DNA from: JACMMS01 sp043758775
Lineage (GTDB): Bacteria > Pseudomonadota > Gammaproteobacteria > Burkholderiales > Methylophilaceae
Assembly (NCBI GenBank): GCA_043758775.1
Contig: JAYVMU010000077.1
Span: 1 to 43,426, forward strand
Reading direction: 5' to 3'
Length of the DNA: 43,426 nt
A program made the translations under genes and the position numbers. Below the pieces are notes generated by a model. That model ran no database searches. It saw only the letters and a program-made list of their open reading frames with translations, and was not told the origin of the DNA. Positions 25,284-32,835 of this stretch are shown here, piece after piece (position 1 is the stretch's first letter; the number at the start of each line of letters is the position of its first letter).

Positions 25284-25676
25284 TTGGCAGTTGAGCTCAC
25301 TTGTTTAGCGTGGTCAGTTTTATTAGGCCTCGCACATATTCTAATTGCTGGTCAAGCACGTACCAATGAATTGGGTGCTAAATGGAATGCAGGTGCGCGA
25401 GACGGTGTACAACCAACTCTCAGCCGCATGACCAATCGACTATTTAGGGCACAAGCAAACTTCTTTGAAACATTTCCTTTATTTGCTGTTGTCATATTAA
25501 TAACTGCTACGACCAAACTTTATTCCGTTTACAGTCATTGGGGCGCAATTCTTTATCTTGCTGCAAGAATAATTTATTTACCTTTGTACGCCTTCGGAAT
25601 ACCTTACATCCGTTCGCTAGCTTGGATAGTTTCGTTAATAGGTATGTTAATGATTTTATTGCCACTCATTTTTTAA
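25284..25676 (+). CDS. MAPEG-family membrane protein
   Basis: A 130-residue protein with four hydrophobic segments (about 5-22, 60-75, 82-104 and 112-130) and the MAPEG pattern RMTNRLFRAQANFFETFPLFAVVIL in the middle. Bacterial MAPEG proteins resemble microsomal glutathione transferases, but many have no known substrate. The start is TTG preceded by AAGGAAG. It stands 26 bases before cynS in the same direction and is followed further on by a cytosolic GST gene, so a glutathione-linked role is possible but unproven. Confidence 0.75.
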   Translation: MAVELTCLAWSVLLGLAHILIAGQARTNELGAKWNAGARDGVQPTLSRMTNRLFRAQANFFETFPLFAVVILITATTKLYSVYSHWGAILYLAARIIYLPLYAFGIPYIRSLAWIVSLIGMLMILLPLIF

Positions 25677-25702
25677 GATAGATCGATCATGGAGAAAAAA
25701 GT

Positions 25703-26146
25703 ATGAATCGTAATGATGTTACCGAAATGATTATAATGGCCAAAAATACCAAAGGTCTAAAATGGGCAGAGATTGCCGTTAAAATTGGTCTATCTAAAGA
25801 GTGGACTACAGCTGCGCTGTTAGGTCAAATGACGTTAACCAAGTCGCAAGCAGATATAGTTGGCCAAACGCTGGATTTAACTGCTGATGCAGTGGCTTTG
25901 CTGCAAGAAGTGCCATATAAAGGCAGCTTACCCACTGCCGTGCCTACAGACCCGCTGCTGTACCGTTTTTATGAGTTAATTAATGTGTATGGCACCACGA
26001 TAAAATCGCTGATTCATGAAGAATTCGGAGATGGTATTATGAGTGCGATAGATTTTTCGATGGATATTCAGCGCGAAGCAAACCCGTTGGGCGACCGTGT
26101 GAAAATTGTATTAAATGGTAAGTTCTTGCCATATAAAACCTATTAG
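25703..26146 (+). CDS. cynS: Cyanase (cyanate hydratase) CynS
   Basis: Converts cyanate plus bicarbonate to ammonia and CO2. The 147-residue protein has an N-terminal helical domain (KGLKWAEIAVKIGLSKEWTTAALLGQ) and the cyanase C-terminal domain LLYRFYELINVYGTTIKSLIHEEFGDGIMSAIDF. The catalytic triad is R88, E91 and S114 (R96, E99 and S122 in E. coli numbering), all present. A GGAG site precedes the ATG. No carbonic anhydrase or CynR gene is adjacent. It sits inside the IS3-derived unit, near the Nit1C cluster, which suggests a shared theme of one-carbon nitrogen compounds. Confidence 0.93.
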   Translation: MNRNDVTEMIIMAKNTKGLKWAEIAVKIGLSKEWTTAALLGQMTLTKSQADIVGQTLDLTADAVALLQEVPYKGSLPTAVPTDPLLYRFYELINVYGTTIKSLIHEEFGDGIMSAIDFSMDIQREANPLGDRVKIVLNGKFLPYKTY

Positions 26147-26334
26147 ACGACCATTTTTATGCTGACGTAAAAACGTACCTTCTTTTACTAATTGGTTAAG
26201 ATATATATCTGCTCACTGTAGAGTTGCATCAAATTTTAAACTAGCAAATTTCTTAATTTACTAGGCTAATTACAGTATATTTTAGACTTTTTAGGGCTGT
26301 AAATTAGGTTGGCAGGATTTACAAGTTATTGATT

Positions 26335-26363
26335 TAAATATAAATATAAATATAAATATAAAT
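26335..26363. repeat. TAAATA hexanucleotide tandem repeat
   Basis: About five copies of a 6-base unit (TAAATA), within the 355-base spacer between cynS and the GST gene. The rest of this spacer is AT-rich and shows no gene. Copy number may vary between strains; it is about 140 bases upstream of the GST start. Confidence 0.8.
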
Positions 26364-26501
26364 TCCCATTTGTTTACTAACTAAAAATCCGATAGTGTAA
26401 TATTGATTATTTAGTTTATACAATTGGGATCATTAATAATTACCTTTAATGATTTCATTAAAAAACGCATTAGAACACTTCAAAGGAAAAATGAAAACAT
26501 C

Positions 26502-27164
26502 ATGATGAGTACACCCAATTTCGAGTTATTTGCTTTTTGGCGCACTTCAGCAACTTATCGCGTGCGTGTAGCGTTGAACCTCAAAGGTATAACCGCCCAT
26601 GAACGCCTGATTAATATTGATAAAGGTGAACAGCTTAGTCAAGAATTCCTAAAAATTAATCCGCTTGGAGCGATACCTGCTCTGCTGCAAGCAGGTCAAC
26701 AACCATTAACTCAATCAATTGCTATCCTTGAATTTCTGGATGAACTTCAGCCCGAACCGCCATTGCTTCCGAAAGATCTATACGGTCGCGCACGCGTGCG
26801 TTCAATTGCTGCCATGCTAGCTACCGATACCCACCCCCTTATTACTGGGCGTGTTAAAAAATATTTGATAAGTACTGCCAAATTTGATGATGCGGCATGG
26901 CGCGCATGGCAAATTCAGTGGTTTGGTACAGGCTTATTAGCTGTTGAGCAACGGCTCATATCAGAAGAGCAAACTGGGAAATTCTGCCATGGCGATGAAC
27001 CTACTATGGCCGATATATGTCTTGCGAGTATCGTTGAAATGCTAAGGCTATTCAAAATTACCATTGCAGACATCCCAACTATTGATCGGATTATGGCGGT
27101 TTGTGATGCACATGAGGCCTTTAAAAATGCTGCTCCAAGCTTGCAGCAAGGCGCTCCTGTTTAA
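26502..27164 (+). CDS. Zeta-class glutathione S-transferase / maleylacetoacetate isomerase-like
   Basis: A 220-residue GST. The N-terminal thioredoxin-like domain has FWRTSATYRVRVALNLKGI, where zeta enzymes usually carry SSCxxxRVR; the catalytic Ser is kept but the Cys is Ala here. INPLGAIPAL and LTQSIAILEFLDE (glutathione-binding) and a helical C-terminal domain with HGDEPTMADICL follow. The frame is open 26 codons upstream, but that part has no GST homology, so ATG ATG at 26502 is preferred, with AGGAA about 13 bases before. Maleylacetoacetate isomerase is one option. No tyrosine catabolism genes are near, so the substrate is open. Confidence 0.75.
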   Translation: MMSTPNFELFAFWRTSATYRVRVALNLKGITAHERLINIDKGEQLSQEFLKINPLGAIPALLQAGQQPLTQSIAILEFLDELQPEPPLLPKDLYGRARVRSIAAMLATDTHPLITGRVKKYLISTAKFDDAAWRAWQIQWFGTGLLAVEQRLISEEQTGKFCHGDEPTMADICLASIVEMLRLFKITIADIPTIDRIMAVCDAHEAFKNAAPSLQQGAPV

Positions 27165-27170
27165 ATTCAC

Positions 27171-27656
27171 ATGTCGACCATCAACATGATCAAGCCAAAA
27201 CTAAGCATTTCTTATTATAATCCACGTTTATACCCCTGTGAGATTGTGGGTTGGGCGATGGATGAGCGTATGACCAAGTCGTTCGTGTGTGATGCGCTAC
27301 GTTCCGCTTATTGGCGGAAGAAACCAGCACCAGGACTAATGCATCATACAGACCTTGGCAGTAAATATTGTTTTAAAGCTTACCTAGCTTTGCAAACCAA
27401 CTACAAAATGCAAACGTCAATGAGCAACAAAGGCGATTGTTGGGATAACGCGCCAATGGAGAGTTTCTTTGGCACATTGAAAACTAAATGTTTGCATCAC
27501 TACAAATTTAAAACGAGAGATGAGGCTAAACGCGTAACGTTTGATTATATAGAAGTATTTTATAACCTCATTCGCAGACATGCGAAACTGAGAAATCAAA
27601 CCCCTGCAGAATTTGCTAAATCCTATCGTCAAAACTTAAAGGAAAATGCTGCATAA
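27171..27656 (+). pseudogene. IS3-family transposase OrfB, C-terminal part
   Basis: Integrase-core (rve/DDE) remnant. IS homology starts at about LYPCEIVGWAMDERM (near 27230). HHTDLGSKY holds the second catalytic Asp and DNAPMESFFGTLK the catalytic Glu. The first Asp and the N-terminal HTH region are gone. The first 20 codons, from ATG at 27171, are junction sequence. The intact stop and right inverted repeat follow. Not functional alone. Confidence 0.8.
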
Positions 27657-27692
27657 TAATCCTACTTGCCCTGCTGCTAAATCGGATCTAAC

Positions 27693-29084
27693 TCACATCA
27701 TGGGGAAATGCATATGATGTGGATATTCCAAAGTTTCAGCTACTAGCTTTAATCCATGTTCGCACTCCTCTCTGGAGTTAGGCCCACCTAAGCAAACCCT
27801 AACAGCTTCAATGGGGTTGCTATCTGTACTGAAAGCTACACTAGAAACAACACCAACACCCTGTGTACGCAACTGGAGCGCAAATTCTGAGGCGCGCCAA
27901 CCTGAATAAATTGGGATTGGCAGCCACAAATGGAAGCCATCAGCGTTTGATAAGTAAGGCCAAGACTTAAGGGCTTTTGTTGCGATTTGTTGTCTGGCAT
28001 TGGACTCCGTACGAACAGCTTTAAGCATTTCATTAGCAATGCCATTTTTAACCCAATTAGTGGTAAGCAAAGCAGTAATCGGATTAACCATTACGGTGGT
28101 TGCACGTAACGCACCTGCTAAGCGCTGAGCTTGACGTGCACTTGGCGCACAAACATAAGCTATTCTTAACCCAGCCCCTAAGCATTTAGAAAAGCCACTG
28201 ATATACCATGTAAGCTCTGGTGCTAGTTGCGCCATAGTAATTGCCGTTTCTGTTGGTAGCATGCCGTACGCATCATCTTCGATAATAGGTACATTGTAAC
28301 GCATTGCGATGTCGGCTAAACCTTGACGCCTATGCAAAGGGATTGTCTTAGTATTTGGATTTTGAAGAGTGGGGTTGCAATAAAATGCCCGTGGATGCTG
28401 GGTTTTGCAGGCATCCTCCAAAGCACTTATAATTGGGCCATCCGAATCACTTGGTATGGAGTGCAGCCTTATCCCTAACTGGGCCGCAATCGCTTTAATA
28501 CCAGGATAAACCAAATCTTCAACACAAATAAGCTCACCTGGTCGCGCAAGTTGAGATATCAATGCTAGTAATACACTATGAATTCCAGAACTGACTAATA
28601 CTTTATCAGCCGTGCATTTTGGTATAAACGGTTGCAGCCAGCCTGCAGCTACTTCACGGTCTTCAGACGTACCGCCAAAGTCTTGATAACGCATCAAATT
28701 ATAAATATCTGCATTTTCGATAATACGCGCAGCATCTAGTTTCAACTTATTGGCTAAACCAGTTGGTTCTGGCGGCATATTCATCGTCATTTCTGCACTG
28801 CTGCCGTCTCGTAAGGGGATTGCAGGCGGTCTTCCTCTAACAAAAGTACCTGTGCCAGCATGCGAATCAATCAGTCCACGCTTTTTTGCCTCACTATATG
28901 CACGTGCAATAGTTGTGTAATTAAGCTGCAATTCCTCAGCTAATTCTCGCAACGCTGGCAAACGGTCTCTGGCTTGAAGTCGCTCACTACTTATGTCTTC
29001 TTCAATCAAGTCGGCAATCAATAAATATGCTGGCTTTTTACTCTCTGATAGTTTTTTAAGCCAGTGATGTATGAGTGATGACAT
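27693..29084 (-). CDS. MocR-type regulator (GntR HTH plus PLP aminotransferase-like domain)
   Basis: Transcription regulator with an N-terminal winged helix (LPALRELAEELQLNYTTIARAYSEAKKRGLIDSHAGTGTFVRG as two adjoining parts) and a C-terminal fold-type I aminotransferase-like domain (FYCNPTLQNPNTK, IIEDDAYGML, PLP lysine in SGFSKCLGAGLR). 463 residues from ATG at 29082-29084. An earlier ATG at 29162 would add 26 non-homologous residues and would lie inside a GATTGCAT repeat, so the later start is preferred. It is divergent from the porin and Nit1C genes and probably controls them and itself. Its stop TGA is formed by the first bases of the IS3 end, so the native C-terminus may have been altered. 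Confidence 0.85.
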   Translation of the reverse strand: MSSLIHHWLKKLSESKKPAYLLIADLIEEDISSERLQARDRLPALRELAEELQLNYTTIARAYSEAKKRGLIDSHAGTGTFVRGRPPAIPLRDGSSAEMTMNMPPEPTGLANKLKLDAARIIENADIYNLMRYQDFGGTSEDREVAAGWLQPFIPKCTADKVLVSSGIHSVLLALISQLARPGELICVEDLVYPGIKAIAAQLGIRLHSIPSDSDGPIISALEDACKTQHPRAFYCNPTLQNPNTKTIPLHRRQGLADIAMRYNVPIIEDDAYGMLPTETAITMAQLAPELTWYISGFSKCLGAGLRIAYVCAPSARQAQRLAGALRATTVMVNPITALLTTNWVKNGIANEMLKAVRTESNARQQIATKALKSWPYLSNADGFHLWLPIPIYSGWRASEFALQLRTQGVGVVSSVAFSTDSNPIEAVRVCLGGPNSREECEHGLKLVAETLEYPHHMHFPMM

Positions 29085-29133
29085 AGTGTATTTTTCAGTA
29101 TTTTTTAAATAAAAGTTCGTGAATATTTGAAAT

Positions 29134-29162
29134 GATTCCATCAGTTTTATGAGTGATTGCAT
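29134..29162 (+). promoter_or_regulatory. Upstream pair of GATTGCAT-type repeats, porin promoter
   Basis: GATTCCAT at 29134-29141 and GATTGCAT at 29155-29162, 21 bases apart (two helix turns), about 255-275 bases upstream of the predicted porin transcription start and just upstream of the MocR coding start. The same 21-base pair is found before the Nit1C promoter (30939/30960). Likely activator or MocR binding sites. Confidence 0.55.
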
Positions 29163-29350
29163 TGATATTTATAAATTTAATTTTAAACATTCTGTCATTT
29201 TCTCTAAACCACTTCTGCAACATTACAGTGCCTAGCATAGAGTTTAGTACATATCTGGTGCAAAGAATTATGCGTTATTCAACAATTAATGAGCTAAAAA
29301 AATGTTTATTAAATTTATTAAATCACAGTAAAGGCATATTTTCAAATTTT

Positions 29351-29369
29351 GATTGCATATTGATTGCAT
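29351..29369 (+). promoter_or_regulatory. Promoter-proximal GATTGCAT direct repeats, porin promoter
   Basis: GATTGCAT at 29351-29358 and 29362-29369, spaced 11 bases (one helix turn), ending 16 bases before the -24 element. The flanking TTTT and ATT are also shared with the copy at 31147-31165. Confidence 0.65.
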
Positions 29370-29385
29370 TTAATTCGACTTATGG

Positions 29386-29401
29386 TGGCATGCAGATTGC
29401 T
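29386..29401 (+). promoter_or_regulatory. Sigma-54 (RpoN) promoter of the porin gene
   Basis: TGGCATGCAGATTGCT fits the sigma-54 consensus TGGCACGNNNNTTGCW in all but one fixed position, with the invariant GG (29387-29388) and GC (29399-29400) exactly 10 bases apart. Predicted start of transcription is near 29411, about 78 bases before the porin ATG. Confidence 0.75.
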
Positions 29402-29488
29402 ATTCAATCTTGCAACGTAAACCAAGCGTTAGCTCAGTCAGCACTTGGTTTGTGATAGGCATTACCCTCAACTACTGGAGAAATACTC

Positions 29489-30784
29489 ATGTCAGCTTCT
29501 ACTAAAATGTCCAAAATAAATTGTCAATTATCAGCAAGTATTAAAAATAAAAATTTATTAACTGCAATCACCTCTGCATTGGCAGTAGCATTAAGTGTGC
29601 CAGTTTCAAATGCTAACGCAGGACCTACCATCAATTTTGGTGAAGATAAATCTCTTACTCTAGGCCTAGGATTAAGGGCTGCTTATACCAATGCAGAAGA
29701 TGGTTCACCTAGTGGGAAATCAAGATCAAATGATTTCGATGTTTACAGTGCGCGCTTATTCACCAGCGCAAGTTTAAATAAATACATTAAAGGTACACTT
29801 AACTTAGATGCCACTGCAGGAGCTGAAAGCAGTTTTGGTAGCGCTAGAAACGGGGTCGGCGATAAAGTACAAGTATTTGATGCGATTGCACAATTTGAGT
29901 TTGCCCCAGAATTTAACATTTGGGCTGGCCGTATGCTTGTGCCTAATGATCGCGGCAATATGGATGGTCCATATTATTTGAGCACTTGGCTATACCCTGC
30001 GCTGGTGGCGCAGTATCCAGGTCAAACCAACGGTCGTGATACAGGGGTAACCGCTTGGGGTAAATTAAATGACGCGCACTTCACCTATGCAGCTGGCGCT
30101 TTTGAAGGCCATAATAATTTTAAAGGTGCATCTAGCGAAGATAGCAATTTAATGTACGCCACACGTTTGCAGTATGATTTTTGGGATGCAAACCCAGTAC
30201 CTGCCTATTTTACTGCTAGCACTTTATATGGCGCAAAAGAAATTTTAGCTGTGGCGTTGGCTGCTAACTATCAAAAAGATGGAGTTGGTACTAGCGTAAA
30301 CAAAGGTGATTATTTGGGCTATAACATAGACGTGTTGATGGAAAAAGATGTTGGCATTGGCGTATTGGCATTAGAGGGAGCAATTTATAAATTTGATTCT
30401 GATGGTGTATCAGATGTAAATACTGGACTTACTACTAGCACTTTATCATCACCTGGTAGCACTGCTAACGTGGGCGGAGTAGCACAGGGGAAAGCCTATT
30501 TAGCAAGTGCCGCCTTCCTATTTCCACAAAAAATTGGTTGGGGAAAATTCCAACCAACTTTACGCTATATGAAATTTGATGCAGACTCTACTACAGGTGA
30601 TGGAATCAACTCTGTGAATGTTGCATCGAGTGACACAAAACAATATGACTTAGGTGTGAATTACATTATAGATGGTCATAACGCACGTTTAAGTGCCGTT
30701 TATAGCAAGACTAAAAGAGATATAGCTGGTGCTGGTAATATTGATCTAGATAAGTTCGTTGTAGGCGTGCAATTACAGTTTTAA
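29489..30784 (+). CDS. Outer-membrane porin
   Basis: A 431-residue beta-barrel protein. A long signal region (hydrophobic TAITSALAVALSVPVSNANA, cleavage likely after ANA near residue 44) is followed by alternating strands rich in aromatic and Gly residues and a C-terminal Phe (VVGVQLQF), the usual barrel-assembly signal. FNIWAGRMLVPNDRGNMDGPYY resembles phosphate-selective porin O/P-like families. The substrate cannot be read. It has its own sigma-54 promoter, matched to that of the Nit1C operon, so it probably lets the nitrogen substrate or its carrier into the periplasm. Confidence 0.85.
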   Translation: MSASTKMSKINCQLSASIKNKNLLTAITSALAVALSVPVSNANAGPTINFGEDKSLTLGLGLRAAYTNAEDGSPSGKSRSNDFDVYSARLFTSASLNKYIKGTLNLDATAGAESSFGSARNGVGDKVQVFDAIAQFEFAPEFNIWAGRMLVPNDRGNMDGPYYLSTWLYPALVAQYPGQTNGRDTGVTAWGKLNDAHFTYAAGAFEGHNNFKGASSEDSNLMYATRLQYDFWDANPVPAYFTASTLYGAKEILAVALAANYQKDGVGTSVNKGDYLGYNIDVLMEKDVGIGVLALEGAIYKFDSDGVSDVNTGLTTSTLSSPGSTANVGGVAQGKAYLASAAFLFPQKIGWGKFQPTLRYMKFDADSTTGDGINSVNVASSDTKQYDLGVNYIIDGHNARLSAVYSKTKRDIAGAGNIDLDKFVVGVQLQF

Positions 30785-30805
30785 TCATTAATCCTACCAA
30801 ATCTA

Positions 30806-30850
30806 CAATACTGATGCGGCCACCTATTTATTAAAGCCGTTTCAGTATTG
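30806..30850 (+). terminator. Long hairpin after the porin gene
   Basis: CAATACTGA (30806-30814) pairs perfectly with TCAGTATTG (30842-30850), and an inner CGGC/GCCG extends the stem. No T-run follows, so it may be a weak terminator or an mRNA-stabilising 3' end. Confidence 0.5.
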
Positions 30851-30938
30851 CTACCCAATTTTACTCAGCACGCTTGCAACATAAAACTCCTCGCCAAATC
30901 TATCGCTCTTAACGCAATAATTAGATAAAAATTAACTT

Positions 30939-30967
30939 GATTGCATAAAATTTACAAGTGATTGCAT
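30939..30967 (+). promoter_or_regulatory. Upstream pair of GATTGCAT repeats, Nit1C promoter
   Basis: GATTGCAT at 30939-30946 and again at 30960-30967, 21 bases apart, about 245-270 bases before the predicted Nit1C transcription start. Spacing and position match the pair before the porin promoter. Confidence 0.6.
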
Positions 30968-31146
30968 TTAATATTTTCACTTTCTCAGTTGCTTTTAATT
31001 TTAGTACTAAAGTGCAGTTTTGGTGCATTAACCCTTATTTTGTGCTGTATTCGTGCATTTTTGTCCAAGCTTAATTTAAAGATAATTAAGAAGAAATGCC
31101 CAGGGTAAAATTTATTTTATCGCATCAACGCTTATTTTTACATTTT

Positions 31147-31165
31147 GATTGCACATTGATTGCAT
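31147..31165 (+). promoter_or_regulatory. Promoter-proximal GATTGCAT direct repeats, Nit1C promoter
   Basis: GATTGCAC at 31147-31154 and GATTGCAT at 31158-31165, 11 bases apart, placed relative to the -24 element exactly as in the porin promoter. Confidence 0.65.
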
Positions 31166-31181
31166 ATATAAAAATGTGTGA

Positions 31182-31197
31182 TGGCATAGTGATTGCT
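31182..31197 (+). promoter_or_regulatory. Sigma-54 (RpoN) promoter of the Nit1C operon
   Basis: TGGCATAGTGATTGCT, with GG (31183-31184) and GC (31195-31196) 10 bases apart as sigma-54 requires. Predicted start of transcription is near 31207, about 97 bases before the first gene. Sigma-54 control fits a nitrogen-responsive operon. Confidence 0.75.
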
Positions 31198-31303
31198 ATG
31201 TGTCAATGAGTAGCACTCAAATGAAGCAGCAAAAAGCAGCATCAAAAAAGTGCTCTACATACTACCTTAAACAGCAACTTATACAATTTTACGGAGATTT
31301 ATT

Positions 31304-31786
31304 ATGCCAGCAGTCACTAAACCAGCTCATCAAAAAGGTGATTTTTTTGTTGATTACGAAGAGAAAGTCTTTGAAGACGTTAAGGCCAAGCCTGGTCAAA
31401 AAGCACTGGTGACATTTCACACGGTTGCCTTTGAAGGCTCAATCGGTTTTGTGAACATGTTGCAAGCCACACGTTTACAACGTAAAGGCTATGAGACATC
31501 CATTTTGTTATACGGTCCAGGGGTAACACTAGGTTTACAACGTGGCTTCCCAACTTTAGGTGACGAGGCATTTCCTGGCCATCAAAACTTTAACAATCAG
31601 CTTGCTAAATTTATGGGTGAAGGCGGTAAAGTCTACGCCTGCCGTTTTGCGCTACAAGCTTTATATGGTCATGGTGAACCTTCTTTGATTCCTGGTGTTC
31701 GTGCAATTAGCCCATTAGATGTACTTGATTTGAAACTAATACACATTAACGAGAATGCAGTGGTTATTGATACTTGGACAGTTTAA
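31304..31786 (+). CDS. MSMEG_0572/Sll0783-family protein (first gene of Nit1C cluster)
   Basis: A 160-residue protein of the nitrogen-starvation-response family that opens Nit1C clusters. Visible: KALVTFHTVAFEGSIGFVNML, ETSILLYGPGVTLGLQRGFP and GKVYACRFALQALYG, an arrangement resembling a DsrE-like alpha/beta fold. Biochemical role is unknown; the Synechocystis homologue has been linked to nitrogen starvation and polyhydroxybutyrate. A GGAG site lies 9 bases before the ATG. A 47-base gap separates it from the nitrilase gene. Confidence 0.85.
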   Translation: MPAVTKPAHQKGDFFVDYEEKVFEDVKAKPGQKALVTFHTVAFEGSIGFVNMLQATRLQRKGYETSILLYGPGVTLGLQRGFPTLGDEAFPGHQNFNNQLAKFMGEGGKVYACRFALQALYGHGEPSLIPGVRAISPLDVLDLKLIHINENAVVIDTWTV

Positions 31787-31833
31787 TAACCGTAAGCGGT
31801 TTAACTTAATTGTCTTAAAGGGCCAGGATTAAA

Positions 31834-32835
31834 ATGTCAGAAAAAAGAATTATTCGAGCAGCTGCAGTACAAATTTCGCCAGACTTAGAGAGTGCTAATT
31901 GCACACTTAATAAAGTATGCGCGGCAATTGATGAAGCGGCAAGCAAAGGCGTTCAGTTAATTGTATTTCCTGAGACTTTTGTGCCGTACTATCCTTATTT
32001 TTCATTTATACGACCGCCAATGATGCAAGGTGCTGAGCATCTTAAATTATATGAAGAGGCAGTTGTAGTGCCTGGCCCTGTGACACATGCAGTTGCAGCA
32101 CGTGCAAAAATGCACAGTATGGTGGTGGTGTTAGGGGTGAACGAAAGAGATTTTGGCTCACTTTATAACACCCAACTTATTTTCGATACCAACGGCGAGT
32201 TAGTATTAAAACGTAGAAAAATCACCCCAACTTATCATGAACGCATGATTTGGGGGCAAGGTGATGCAAGCGGCTTAAAAGTCGCCGAAACATCAATTGC
32301 CCGTGTTGGTGCCTTGGCTTGCTGGGAGCATTACAACCCGCTGGCGCGCTACGCCTTGATGACGCAACATGAAGAGATTCATTGCAGTCAGTTTCCAGGG
32401 TCGTTAGTCGGGCAGATATTCGCTGATCAAATGGATGTAACGATTCGCCATCACGCACTGGAATCAGGATGCTTTGTGGTCAATTCAACTGGTTGGCTTA
32501 CTGAAGAACAGATTAACTCGATCACTACTGATCCTAAATTACAAAAATCGCTACGTGGTGGATGTAACACAGCGATTATTTCACCAGAAGGTAACCACTT
32601 GGCACCCCCACTCACGGAGGGAGAAGGCATGGTAGTTGCAGACCTAGATATGGCCTTAGTGACTAAGCGAAAACGCATGATGGATTCTGTGGGGCATTAT
32701 GCAAGACCAGAGTTACTAAGCCTGACTATTAATGATAGTCCTGCAACTTATACAACACCTATGTTTAAGAATCCAGCAACACGTAATTTAACCTTAAATA
32801 ATCCAACTTTTGAGGGGGCGAACGATGTCGAGTAG
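31834..32835 (+). CDS. Nitrilase of the Nit1C type
   Basis: Carbon-nitrogen hydrolase, 333 residues. The catalytic triad is E47 (FPETFVPYYPYFSF), K129 (LKRRKITPTYHERM) and C163 (ALACWEHYNPLARY); TYHERMIWGQGD is typical of true nitrilases. Nit1C nitrilases are genetically linked to growth on cyanide as nitrogen source in other bacteria. The natural substrate may be a cyanide-derived nitrile rather than HCN. An AGGAT-like site precedes the ATG. The stop overlaps the radical SAM start by 11 bases. Confidence 0.92.
   Translation: MSEKRIIRAAAVQISPDLESANCTLNKVCAAIDEAASKGVQLIVFPETFVPYYPYFSFIRPPMMQGAEHLKLYEEAVVVPGPVTHAVAARAKMHSMVVVLGVNERDFGSLYNTQLIFDTNGELVLKRRKITPTYHERMIWGQGDASGLKVAETSIARVGALACWEHYNPLARYALMTQHEEIHCSQFPGSLVGQIFADQMDVTIRHHALESGCFVVNSTGWLTEEQINSITTDPKLQKSLRGGCNTAIISPEGNHLAPPLTEGEGMVVADLDMALVTKRKRMMDSVGHYARPELLSLTINDSPATYTTPMFKNPATRNLTLNNPTFEGANDVE

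Larger units (their letters stand above)
24715..27695 (+). mobile_element. IS3-family derivative with passenger genes in place of its middle
   Basis: The left end reads TGAGTTAGGTCTAGTTTTG and the right end, on the opposite strand, reads TGAGTTAGATCCGATTTAG; both continue with a shared GGGCAAGT. Inside the left end is orfA (cut at about codon 90) and inside the right end the C-terminal part of orfB, in the same orientation. Between them lie a pqqA 3' fragment with terminator, a MAPEG gene, cynS and a GST gene. The flanks show no target duplication (TAT left, CAT right). It may be one element that gained cargo, or two decayed copies that happen to define the ends. Confidence 0.65.

Noticed and set aside
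24712..27698. Target-site duplication around the IS3 derivative
   Set aside because: Left flank TAT and right flank CAT do not match, so no duplication can be claimed.
29085..29162. 26-residue N-terminal extension of the MocR protein
   Set aside because: It is not homologous to MocR proteins, has no ribosome site and lies over the conserved regulatory repeats.
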